From positions 42,822,384 through 42,886,383 of the forward strand of contig NC_037093.1 of the NCBI RefSeq assembly GCF_002994745.2: 64,000 nt of DNA. Reading direction: 5' to 3'. A program made the translations under genes and the position numbers. The notes below the pieces were generated by a model. That model searched no databases. It was not told the origin of the DNA and worked only from the letters and a program-made list of their open reading frames with translations. This document shows, one piece after another, positions 22,992 to 34,154 of the stretch. Numbering within the stretch: position 1 is the first letter of the stretch; every line of letters starts with the position of its first letter. The DNA is from Rosa chinensis (taxonomy: Eukaryota; Streptophyta; Magnoliopsida; Rosales; Rosaceae).

Positions 22992-24986
22992 TGATTATAC
23001 GCATTTATATGCGTGTAATTATATCTAAAACACTATAAATAAGTTAATCCCCGTGTCAATTAATATGTAATTAATCCATTTTTATTTATTGTGTCGGAAA
23101 TAAGCAGAATTGCAGAAACGTGAGGAAATGACTCGTAAATAGAGCAATTTGGAGTTTTTATCAAAAGAACGAAATGATCAACTATGGTCAATGCAAGTTA
23201 GAAAGCGAACACGACTAGTTCCTTGACAATATATATAGAGATATTCGAGAATGTGAAAAGTAGGGAGGCAGATAGAAAAGAACAAAAAGAAAATTGCAGA
23301 AAAGAAGAGATTGTATTGGTTACCATTCATTTGATTAATTAATCAAATCAAACTCACCTTCAGCCATTCACGTGATGCAGCAATTACATTAATTGCCTTG
23401 AATCAATTGGATGTGCACACGTAGAAGCTGATCCTTTTCTCTCATCAAAGATCACGTGCCCTTTTTTTTCCTCCTTCCTTTCTTCCACCGAAACGCACCG
23501 TACCACAATTCCATTGTCCTTTCCTCTCTTATACCACAGCAGCCCCAATTAATATAAAGACCCTTCAGATATGAGAACCCGAGAGACCTACAGTTGCCGC
23601 ACCACACCTAAAACAGAGGCAGCCCTTTTGGGCTGCTCTCTCTCTCTCCTCTCCTCTCCTCCTCCTCCATTTTTCATAATAGTTTTAGTTTTCTTTTGTG
23701 TATTCATAGAATTTCTCACACAAGTTTCAAGGATTCATCAAAACCTACAAGATTCAAGTTTTAGGTATTTGTGGGAGTTGTAATTCAAGGGAATTCATAT
23801 TAGCTCCCTAGCTAATTGTGGCTACCTTTGTGTTCTCCTACACTTCTATAATCTTTTCTCTTTGAATTTTGTATCTTTGATATTCATAGTTATGGGTTGT
23901 GAGTAATTTCTTTGTTGGGTTTTAGGTATTTGTGGGAGTTGTAATTCAAGGGAATTCATATTAGCTCCCTAGCTAATTGTGGCTACCTTTGTGTTCTCCT
24001 ACACTTCTATAATCTTTTCTCTTTGAATTTTGTATCTTTGATATTCATAGTTATGGGTTGTGAGTAATTTCTTTGTTGGGTTTTAGGGTTGTGTCCCTAA
24101 CCCAAATTTTGTGTAAAAGATGTTTAATTTAATGTAATGATGCAATTTTCATATGATGGATGCTTATATCTATTTTTGTTGGGTTAAAATGCATGTCTAG
24201 GAGCCTAGTCAACTCTAGGGTGTGTATTTTGAGTATGTCTAGGATGGAGTTAGGGGCCTGACTCCCTCTAATTCCTAAGCTAGAAACCTTCAATTTCGTA
24301 TTCGAGGGGTTATAAGCATGGTGATTTACACCCGTTGCGTGATTGCGCGGGCGGGTCGCTTAATAGTCTAATTCCTCGATCTCTACGCCTCTTTATGTAA
24401 ATTAGTGACCCTTGAACTGGCTCTAATTCATGCCAAGTGAGTCCCTACGGCCCTTGAACTGGAGTAGGAATACCATGAAAGGAAATTTTTGTCCTTGAGC
24501 CTTGAACCGCCTTGGATACGACTACCGCCAAAATAAGAAATATGCATCTATATTAGATTAGCTTTCGACACATGAGATTTGGGTGAAGGAACCTTCCTAA
24601 CACCCGGCATTCTCATTTTTATTGTCTACATTTCATTTTTATTTTTTATTGCTTTACATTTCATTATTATTTGTTAAGTTAGAATCAACCCCCAAACATT
24701 AAACTCTTCCACTCATTTGTGCATATCCACCACTAGGCTCTTAGTTTTGATTAAGCTTTGGTGAAAATCAAAGCCGAGCATTAATGCTAAGGCTTGGTGC
24801 CTTAGATTAGTGTTATTTTATTTTATTTTATTTGTTTTATTTCCTTTCTTTGCTTAGTGACTTTATTTCCGACCACCCAAGGATTGTGGGTTAGCCACTA
24901 ATCCCCGTGGTACGATAAACTTTGGACATAATATTTCCCTATCTTGACAACGATACGTACGCTTGCGTAAATGTGTATCCAAGTCA
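22992..24986 (+). repeat. Athila LTR, left copy (plus orientation)
   Basis: 1995 bp from TGATTATACGC to ATCCAAGTCA. Nearly identical over most of its length to the complement of 27183-29021. It contains a 161-bp tandem duplication that the other copy lacks. Its U5 end abuts the pol fragment at 24987 with no primer-binding site. By its upstream neighbour it is a 3' LTR. Confidence 0.85.
23763..24085 (+). repeat. 161-bp perfect tandem duplication in left Athila LTR
   Basis: Two adjacent copies with a 161-bp period starting AGGTATTTGTGGGAGTTGTA. I see no mismatch between them, so the duplication is recent. It accounts for the length difference between the two LTRs (1995 against 1839 bp). Confidence 0.92.
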
Positions 24987-27174
24987 ATGGACGGATACAC
25001 ATTGCTCAAGGTGGAATCGAATTTGAAAGTAAGGAGCATGTTGAGGCTATTGCACACTTAGAGGCATTGACACCATATTTGCCTAGACGTGTTCCACCAG
25101 TTTTACCTTTGCCACCTTCTACTACACCACCTATTCCTTCATATGAGACCCCACCAGATTTGGAGTTGAAGACTTTACCTTCGACTTTGAGATATGCATT
25201 TCTAGGGGAGGAGAGCACATTACCGGTTATTGTCTCATCGAAGTTGAATAAAGTTGAGGAAGATAAGCTTCTGAGAGTGTTATGTGAGCATAAGAGAGCT
25301 ATTGGTTGTACCATTGCCGATATCAAAGGCATTAGTCCATCCAAGTGTCAGCATCACATTTACTTGGAAGAGGGGTGTAAGCCCACTCGGGAAGCTCAGA
25401 GGAGGTTGAATCCTCCCATGATGGAGGTAGTGAAGAAGGAGATTATTAAGCTTCTAGATGTTGGAGTTATTTTCCCGATTTCTGATTCGCCGTGGGTTTC
25501 ACCAGTTCAAGTTGTCCCTAAAAAGGGAGGAATTACAGTAGTGCAGAATGAAAAGGGTCAAGATGTGCCACAGCGAGTTCAGAATGGATGGAGGGTTTGT
25601 ATTGATTATAGAAAGCTTAATGGAGCGACAAGGAAGGATCATTTTCCACTACCTTTCATTGATCACATGTTGGAGAGATTAGCAGGTCATAGCCACTATT
25701 GTTTCTTAGATGGATATTCGGGGTATAATCAGATTGTTATTGCTAAAGAAGACCAGGAGAAGACTACTTTCACATGCCCGTTTGGTACTTTTGCATATAG
25801 GAGGATGCCTTTTGGACTTTGCAATGCACCCGCTACTTTTCAGAGGTGTATGATGGCATTGTTCCATAACATGACTGAGCGCTTTATGGAGATCTTTATG
25901 GATGATTTCTCGATTCATGGAAATACTTTTGATGATTGTCTTCGACACTTTACCCTTGTTCTAAAACGGTGTGAGGAGACCAATGTGGTCCTCAATTGGG
26001 AGAAGTGCCACTTTATGGTGGAAGAGGGTATTGTGTTAGGGCATGTAGTATCATCACGTGGCATTGAGGTGGATAAGGCGAAGATTGAGTTAATTTCTAG
26101 TTTACCACCACCGAAAAATGTGAAAGGAGTTAGGAGTTTCCTTGGGCATGCTGGCTTTTATAGATGCTTTATTCCAGATTTCTCTAAGATCACCAAGCCA
26201 TTGTGTGACCTGCTAGGCAAGGATGTGCCATTTGAGTTCACTTCAGAGTGTTTACAGGCTTTTGAGCTACTTAAGGAGAAGTTGACTCACGCACCTATCA
26301 TGGTTGCACCTGATTGGACTAGACCATTTGAGTTGATGTGCGATGCTTCAGATTTTGCTATGGGGGCTGTTTTGGGTCAAAGGATTGAGCGAGCACTCCA
26401 TGTGATATATTACGCTTCCCGAACTTTGAATGATGCTCAAGTCCATTACACTCTACCGAGAAGGAGCTTCTTGCTATTATTTTTACATTGGAGAAGTTTC
26501 GGAGTTATCTTCTTAGGAGTAAGGTGATTGTTCACACGGATCATGCGGCATTGAAATATTTGTTGAGCAAGAAGGATGCCAAGCCCCGTTTGATTCGTTG
26601 GGTGTTATTACTCCAGGAGTTTGATATAGAGATCAAGGATAAGCCAGGTAGAGAGAACCTTGTTGCAGATCATTTGTCTAGACTTGAGCATGGCGGAGAC
26701 TCTTCTGATATACCATTGATTGAACATTTTTCCGATGAGTACTTATTCCGTGTTGACACCGAGATGCCTTGGTTTGCAGACTTTGTGAACTATTGGGCTA
26801 GCAATTGTACTTTCATTCCGGATAACTATGATGTACAGGCCAGAAAGAAGTTTCTTAGAGATGCTCGGTCATATATTTGGGATGACCCGTACTTGTGGAA
26901 GGTGGGTAAGGACCAGGTGATTAGACGTTGTATTCCTCAATGGGAGGCCTCGGAGATTATTTCATTGTGTCACTCATCTTTATGTGGAAGTCATTTTGGT
27001 GGGAGGAGGACAGCTTTCAAGATCCTTCAGTCCGGTTTCTTTTGGCCTACTTTGTTTAAAGATTGTCATTCTTTCGTGCTTCAATGTGATAGATGTCAAA
27101 GGACTGGGAATATTTCCTCCAAGGACCAAATGCCTCTCACTCACATTATGGAGGTTGAGATTTTTGATTGTTAG
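24971..27174 (+). pseudogene. Athila-type Gypsy pol fragment (RT, RNase H, integrase zinc finger)
   Basis: The reading opens inside the LTR end (ATG at 24971) and runs into pol. RT motifs: WRVCIDYRKLN, HYCFLDGYSGYNQI, MPFGLCNAPATFQRCM and the catalytic FMDDF near 25900. RNase H has LMCDASDFAMGAVLGQ and [20 protein letters not shown] frameshift near 26450 separates two frames, 24971-26527 and 26488-27174. The integrase HHCC finger follows ([22 protein letters not shown]), and the fragment stops at EIFDC just before the DDE core. Gag, protease and integrase core are missing. By RT motifs I place it in the Athila lineage. It cannot move by itself. Confidence 0.85.
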
Positions 27175-27182
27175 TGGCTCAT

Positions 27183-29021
27183 TGACTTGGATACACATTT
27201 ACGCAAGCGTACGTATCGTTGTCAAGATAGGGAAATATTATGCCCAAAGTTTATCGTACCCCGGGGATTAGTGGCTAACCCACAATCCTTGGTAATCGGA
27301 AATAAAGACACTTAGCAAACAACAAAAAGAAAAAGAAAATAAATATAAATGTTAATCCAAGGCACCAAGCCTTAGCAATGCTGGGCTTTGATTTTCACCA
27401 AAGCCTAATTAAAACTAAGAGCCTAGTGATGAATATTTACAATGAGTTGGAGTTCAATATTTTGAGAGATAATTTTAGATTAACAAAATGTAATGAAATG
27501 TAAAGCAATTAATAAAAATGAAAATAAATTAATAAAAGTGTAACCAAATAAATGGGAATGTCGGGTGTTAGGGAGGTTCCTTTACCAAATTTCATGTGTC
27601 GGAAGCTAATCTAATGTAGATGAATATTTTCTATTTTGGCGGTAGTCGTATCCAAGGCGGTTTAAGGCTCAAGGACCTAAATTCCCTTTCATGGTATTCC
27701 TACTCCGGTTCAAGGGCCGTAGGAACTCACTTGGCATGAATTAGAGCCGGTTCAAGGGTCACTAATTCACATCAAGAGGCGTAGAGATTGAGGAATTAGA
27801 CTACTAAGCGACCCGCCCGCGCAATCACCCAACGGGTGTAAATCACCATGCTTATAACCCCTCGAATACGAAATTGAAGGTTTCTAGCTTAGGAATTAGA
27901 GGGGGTCAAGCCTCTAACTCCGTCCTAGACATGCTCAAAATACACACCCTAGAGTTGACTAGGCTCCTAGACATGCATTTTAACCCAACAAAAATAGATA
28001 TAAACATCCATCATATGAAAATTGCATCATTACATTAAATTAAACATCTTTTACACAAAATTTGGGTTAGGGACACAACCCTAACCACCAACAAGAAAAT
28101 TACTCACAACCCATAATTATGAACATCAAAGATACAAAATTCAAAGGGGAAAAGAGTATAGAAGTGTAGGAGAAAACAAGAATAATCACAAATAGTTAAA
28201 AAGCTACCATGATTAATCTTGAATTACAACTCCTACAATTACCCAAATCTTGAATCTTGTAGAGGTAGAGGCCTTTGATGAATCCTTGAAGCTTTAGATG
28301 AGTAATTATTTAATTCTCTAAAATAAAACTAAAGAAAAGAGGAAAAATGGAGGAGAAGGAGGGAGAGAGAGAGAGAGCAGCCCAAAAGGGCTGCCTCTGT
28401 TTTAGGTGTGGTGCGGCAACTGTAGGTCTCTCGGGTTCTCATATCTGAAGGGTCTTTATATTAATTGGAGCTGCTGTGGTATAAGAGAGGAAAGGACAAT
28501 GGAATTGTGGTACGGTGCGTTTCGGTGGAAGAAAGGAAGGAGGAAAAAAAAGGGCACGTGATCTTTGATGAGAGAAAAGGATCAGCTTCTACGTGTGCAC
28601 ATCCAATTGATTCAAGGCAATTAATGTAATTGCTGCATCACGTGAATGGCTGAAGGTGAGTTTGATTTGATTAATTAATCAAATGAATGGTAACCAATAC
28701 AATCTCTTCTTTTCTACAATTTTCTTTTTGTTCTTTTCTATCTGCCTCCCTACTTTTCACAATCTCGAATATCTCTATATATATTGTCAAGGAACTAGTC
28801 GTGTTCGCTTTCTAACTTGCATTGACCATAGTTGATCATTTCGTCCTTTTGATAAAAACTCCAAATTGCTCTATTTACGAGTCATTTCCTCACGTTTCCG
28901 CAATTCCGCTTATTTCCTACACAATAAATAAAAATGAATTAATTACATATTAATTGACACGGGGATTAACTTATTTATAGTGTTTTAGATATAATTACAC
29001 GCATATAAATGCGTATAATCA
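27183..29021 (-). repeat. Athila LTR, right copy (inverted)
   Basis: 1839 bp on the minus strand, TGATTATACGC at 29021 to AAGTCA at 27183. It lies in the opposite orientation to 22992-24986. Its U5 end also abuts the pol fragment, with no primer site; its U3 end abuts unrelated DNA at 29022. The segment near 28070-28330 is more diverged from the left copy than the rest. Confidence 0.85.
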
Positions 29022-29736
29022 TCTTGAATATGTACTGATCGATTTCCTTGGACAGCAGCTTTCATATCAATCTATTTCCTCTCCCTGTAAGTATATTAAT
29101 TACACACTTATATACGAGTACTAAGTTCAATCTTTAGTTTCAAAGTTCAATGATTTTTGTGAATCATATGTGTTATAAACTAGTGGCTCGTTAGTTCCTT
29201 TTTTTTTTATTGACTAAAGAACTGGAAACCTTTCAATATCAATACCAACTAACTTATTCCAGCTATCAAATTCATGAAATTAAGAGTACAAGGCTTCTGC
29301 CAATACGTGGTCCAACTATAGGAATATAGATTCTCATATGAATTTGCTTGTATAGAAACCTCCCACTAATATACACCATGAATTTGCTGAGCCGTTAGAT
29401 TGATGTATGCTACTTGAAGAATTTATACATTATAGACCAAAAGTTTCTCTTCCACAATTCATTGATAATCACTTTTTTCTTTTCTAAAGGATTCTGACTT
29501 TTCTAACACCTTGTGTTTGCAACATGCTGTCCTTGTGGGATTAAGGCTTTTTTGTGCCATATTGTTTTGGGAGCATCTCTCTAGTAGTCTTGGGTGTGGG
29601 AAGCATTGCCTCTCGGTAAGTCTAAGTGTTATATGCCCTGATAATACATGTTTTCCTTGTACATCCATTAGTTTGAATAGAGTTTTCATAATCTGATTTG
29701 TCTTAGGAAAAAAAAAATTAGTCTATTGTAGAAGAA
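29022..29736. other. Spacer upstream of the FAR1-like pseudogene
   Basis: AT-rich; the part from about 29500 to 29700 (TGTGTTTGCAACATGCTG, GTGGGAAGCATTGCC) may be an old 5' UTR or an upstream exon. No motif recognised. Confidence 0.4.
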
Positions 29737-31735
29737 ATGGAAAGTGTTGAGAATGAAATGGATACTGCATATGTGGAAGAAAATATGGACAGTGGGGATG
29801 AAGTGGAAACTGAGAGAAGTAATGTGGAAATTGATATCGAAACTACTGAGAAAGAAACAGTGAAAGAAAGGGTAAAAGTGCCAGAGATTGGACTAGTGTT
29901 TGATTCAATTGATGAGCTAGAGAAGTATTGTAAATCCTATGGAAAAGGAATGGGGTTTAAAGTTTGTAAAAGGACCTCAAGAAGAGGAGATGATGGGGAA
30001 TTGAAGTACATAATATTCACATGTTCACGTTTTGGCAAGCCTAGTAGCAAGTCAAGACATGCATTTAAATTGCGATCAGTTGCAGAATCAGATTGCAAGG
30101 CTAAGCTCAATGCAAATTTACTCCAAGATGGAAAATGGTTAGTGTCCTCCATTGTTCTTGAACATAATCATGATCTTAGTACTCCAGGCAAAAAATGATT
30201 TTTTAAAACCTCAAGAGAATTACCGCCACATGTTAAAAAGAGGTTAGCAACAAATGATATAGCTGGAATAAGACCAAAAAAGAATTTCAATTCCTTTGTG
30301 GTTGAAGCGGGTGGACATGAGAATTTAACATTCCTAGAGAAAGATGTGAGAAATTTTCTTGATAAGGTAAGGCGTCTACGAGTAGGGGAGGGAGATGTTG
30401 CTACTATTCAAAAGTATTTTCTGAAAATGCAAGCTGACAACTCCAATTTCTTTTATATAATGGATATAAATGAGGGTCGACTAAGGAATGTGTTTTGGGC
30501 AGATGCAAGAAGTAGAGCCGCTTACAAGGAATGTGGTGATGTTGTGACATTTGACACTACATACTTAACAAATAAGTATGACAAGCCATTTGCACCTTTT
30601 GTAGGTGTCAATCATCATGGGCAATCAATATTACTAGGATGTGGTTTGATTTCTCATGAGGATACAGATACGTTTACATGGTTATTTCAGTCTTGGCTTA
30701 CATGTATGTCTGATCATGCTCCTAGTGCAATCATTATAGATCAAGATAAAGCAATGCAAAGAGCAATTGAGATTGTCTTTCCTAATACATGACATAGGTG
30801 GTGCTTGTGGCATATAATGAAGAAGGTTCCAGAGAAATTGAAAGGCTACAAAGAGAAATACGAGCCTATCAAGTTTTTTTTTCAAAATATTGTTTACGAT
30901 TCACTAAATTGTGATGAATTTGAAGATCGTTGGAAGGTGTTCATTGAAAAGTATAACCTTCAAAACAATGAATGGTTATTGGGATTATATGAGGAGAGGC
31001 GAAGATGGGTACCTAGTTTTGTGAAAGACACTTTCTGGACAGGCATGTCTACAACTCAACGTAGCGAGAGCATGAATGCATTATTTGATGGGTATGTAAA
31101 CTCAAAGACTACATTGAAGCAGTTTATGGAGCAATATGAGAATGCTTTACGAGATAAAGTTGAGAAAGAGAATCTTGTAGATTTTCAGTCTTTCAATTCA
31201 AAGATTCTGTGTTTCACAATGTATAATATTGAGAAACAATACCATGATGCTTATACAAATGCAAAGTTCAAAGAGTTTCAGAAAGAGCTAGAAGGATAGA
31301 TGCATTGTGGCATATCATCGTCTGAAAGGAATGGTACAATTATATATATCACTGTGGATGAAGATGTAAAGATCGGTACTGAAATGAGACGTGTCTCATT
31401 CATAGTTCATTTCAATGAGGACAGGTGTGAGGTAAATTGTGTGTGTCGTCTATTTGAGTTCAGAGGAATATTATGTCGTCATGCAATTGTAGTCCTAATT
31501 CATAACAATATGGACAGTGTTCCAGAGAAGTACATTTTAAAACGATGGACAACAAGCGTAAAAAGAAGTCATAGCAAAGTGAAAATAAGTTATGGCAATT
31601 AGATTGCCAAGCCTGAAACCCAAAGAAATGATAAGATGTGTAATTTGTTTTATGATGAGGTGTCAGACTTAGCAGATGGCAAAGAAGAAGATTCTAACAT
31701 GGCAAAGAAGAAGATTCTAACATGGTAATATTTTT
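29737..31735 (+). pseudogene. FAR1/FRS-type (MULE transposase-derived) pseudogene
   Basis: FAR1-RELATED SEQUENCE proteins are transcription factors domesticated from MULE transposases. From the ATG at 29737 a single frame runs to about 31735 and contains, in order: an acidic leader; a FAR1 zinc-finger domain (FDSIDELEKYCKSYGKGMGF, with Cys residues and HNHDL); a DDE transposase-like core (TFDTTYLTNKYDKP...LLGCGLISHED, then IIDQDKAMQRAI); and a SWIM finger (CEVNCVCRLFEFRGILCRHA). The frame is broken only by stops at 30196 (TGA), 30790 (TGA), 31297 (TAG) and 31600 (TAG). No frameshift was noticed. Two stops look like CGA-to-TGA changes. A true MULE transposase is an alternative, but no TIRs were seen nearby. 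Confidence 0.82.
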
Positions 31736-31739
31736 ATAC

Positions 31740-32600
31740 CGACATGGAAAAGGTGAAACTCAAAGCCAAACCTTATAGCTAAAAAAAGAAACCATATTCA
31801 AGAAAGTTTACAAAAGATTAACAAAAGTTGAATCTCATAGGGATTCAAAAATATTGTAGGATACTTTGGGCATAGTTTCACTCGACAGAGAAGTAGAGGT
31901 GCAACCTCTCCCAAGATGCTAAATGGACACAATTTGTAATCATAAAAGCAAGACAACAAGACAAAATTAAAATAAAAGCAAGGCACAAGATACAGAGGGA
32001 AAGCCAATTAGAAAACTATCCTATGAAAGTTTACGAACTATCCAATAAGATATTAGCCTAAAAAATGCGATACAATAAGAGAATTGGTTCCCAAATGACA
32101 CCCTAATTTAATAGAATAAATGGTAATAATCATGAACGATACGAATTAGCCTAAATTTTTTTAATTTATATTGACGACTAGGAGAGGCATTTTCTCTTGA
32201 TGGTATGTCCGAGACAATCTTGATATGCAATAGCATACACATATCCCCATCTCATTCTTAGACTTTGCCTTTTGGCTGGCCAATTCTCAGCTTGCATGGG
32301 CTATCCGATGATAACATAGGCATGAGCAAAAAATTCCTAACCTATAAGAAGTGAAGAGTACAATTCATTTCAAGTCTGCACAACTTGCAAGTAGAAAACA
32401 GATAAGAATTTTACCTCTACAATTACTACTCCGGTATGGTATCAAGTTGCACATCCGTTGGGACCTTCTGTAAACTTCTCTGGGGATAATGGCCTTGCCA
32501 AAATAAATATGTTTCATCTCCGCCCTCCATATCTGCAATGCCATCAGTAAATTTTAGGTTATTTTTTCTAGTGTTGTGAACTTTTCACGTGCCATTAGAC
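31740..32600. other. Intergenic, with a possible exon relic
   Basis: Mostly AT-rich. A possible minus-strand exon is listed separately at 32415-32532; otherwise nothing was recognised. Confidence 0.45.
32415..32532 (-). other. Possible exon relic, family unknown
   Basis: On the minus strand a 118-nt open segment lies between a good acceptor (GGCATTGCAG) and a donor (GTAGAG|GTAAAA). It reads IWRAEMKHIYFGKAIIPREV and then YRRSQRMCNLIPYRSS. It has coding-like composition, but I do not recognise it and found no convincing neighbouring exon. Confidence 0.3.
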
Positions 32601-32938
32601 TATATATATAGGAAATTTCTAGAATACGCCCTGCGCACGCTGCGCCCTAAACGTCTGCTAACTGAAGGGTATAATCGTAATTTTCGGTTTCGCAAACGAC
32701 AAGCAATCTCTTGTGGGTAAAAACTTGTTACTGCCGTACCATTCATCTCACTTGCCAAGGGCAAAAGGGTATTCTCATTCCATTGAATAACTTTTGGCTT
32801 CGACCATAGTTTGAATCTTTGGCCGCTTTCGTGTGTGTGTCTTCTCCCTTTGCTCTCCTTTTCCAAACTTAACGAATTCTGTGTTTATGAATTCAACCAA
32901 ATCAACTCACAGCACAAATCAAAACTAAGAAGTTACCA

Positions 32939-33092
32939 ATGAATATCGAAACTGCCACCACAACTGCAGAACTTACCCAAGATCATCAACCTAGCTCGGG
33001 CAACCATCTGGGTTCGACAGAACACAACACAGAGTTTCACTTTCACTCCTTCTCCTACAACCTCGCCGGAGAACCCGAGCTTCCCTTCATCT
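32939..33092 (+). pseudogene. Exon-like fragment inside MULE-like element 5
   Basis: ATG at 32939 opens MNIETATTTAELTQDHQPSS. It continues with FHFHSFSYNLAGEPELPFI to CATCT|GTAATACTC, a plausible splice donor. It reads like a first coding exon of a host gene captured by the element. I do not recognise the gene. The following sequence is T-rich and intron-like. Confidence 0.4.
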
Positions 33093-33980
33093 GTAATACT
33101 CTCTTATCTCAATTTTCTTCACATAAACTCTAACTTCAACTCAAATTCTCATCTAGGTCTCCCTCTTTTCCTTCTCTAGTCCAACATTTCTAATCAAAAT
33201 CGCAACTTTAATGATTCCTATTGATGCTTTTTTCGGTTTTGCTCCTAGTCATTATATCAATTGAGAGTTGTGTTGAACTCTAATCCAATTCAAACTCTCA
33301 TCTGGGTTTGTTTTTCTCTGGTCCAATATTTCTGATCAAAATCGAAACCATCTGGGTTCGACCTATCATCCTTCGGAGTTCTGGGACCAGGATAGCTACC
33401 GAAGAAGAATCAGAAGTCCGAAATTGCTGCCGGAAACCGAAATCACAGTAAAACTCCGAAGCACCCAAAATACAATTTCTCAAAAACTTAATCGAATTGA
33501 AGAACTACTTACATAGATGTGTAGATGATGAGGAGTAGACCAACTTTCGTATACCATGCAAGCTGAACCCAGTCGCTAGAAATTGCTAGAAAACTAGCCG
33601 AGTTGTAGTGCCTTCTCGACGTCGTACCGTGGCTGATTGGATGATCTGAGGTCACGGCTCGCACCACGCCTCCGAGAGGGATCATTCGCCACTAGTCCGT
33701 CTACCTGAGGTGGCCAGAATAGAGAGTTGAGGTCGGGTCAAGTTTCAGCGTCGCCGGGTCGTGAGATCGGGTTTGAGACGCTCGAAGGTTCTGGGTCGTA
33801 CAATACCAACTGGTCATTAAATACTCCTTTCTTAAATGAATTTTGACTGTCAGATCAAGCGATGAATAATTTCAATGGCTCAGATTGCACCACAATATTT
33901 TCTATTTTTCTTAAATGATTTTCCATAATACCAAAATTTCAAAAAAATCACTATAAATAGCTCAGGTATCCGAAAAATTT

Positions 33981-34104
33981 CTCAAAAATTACCACGAACT
34001 CATCATGTCGTGTACTTTATTATCCAAATTTTAAATCGAGGATTTCACCTTGTGAAAATTTCTGAAAATATTCTCGAGCACATTTTATAATTACCGAGAT
34101 CATA
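33981..34104. repeat. Inverted arm flanking the tandem array (left)
   Basis: Inverted relative to 38288-38413. Shared blocks include TACTTTATTATC and GAAAATATTCTCGAGCAC. The two arms enclose the 510-bp array. The sequence style, and a TATA-like CCTATAAGTAGGC near the right arm, resembles a Gypsy LTR promoter region. Confidence 0.6.
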
Positions 34105-34154
34105 AATTCAATCATTTCGGGGGCAATTTCTGGAATGCGCCCTACGTAGGGCAA

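Noticed and set aside
24863..25344. Minus-strand open frames at the pol start
   Set aside because: Antisense shadows of the Athila pol reading.
22992..29021. Ordinary intact Gypsy element
   Set aside because: The LTRs are inverted relative to each other, lack primer sites, and gag, protease and integrase core are absent.
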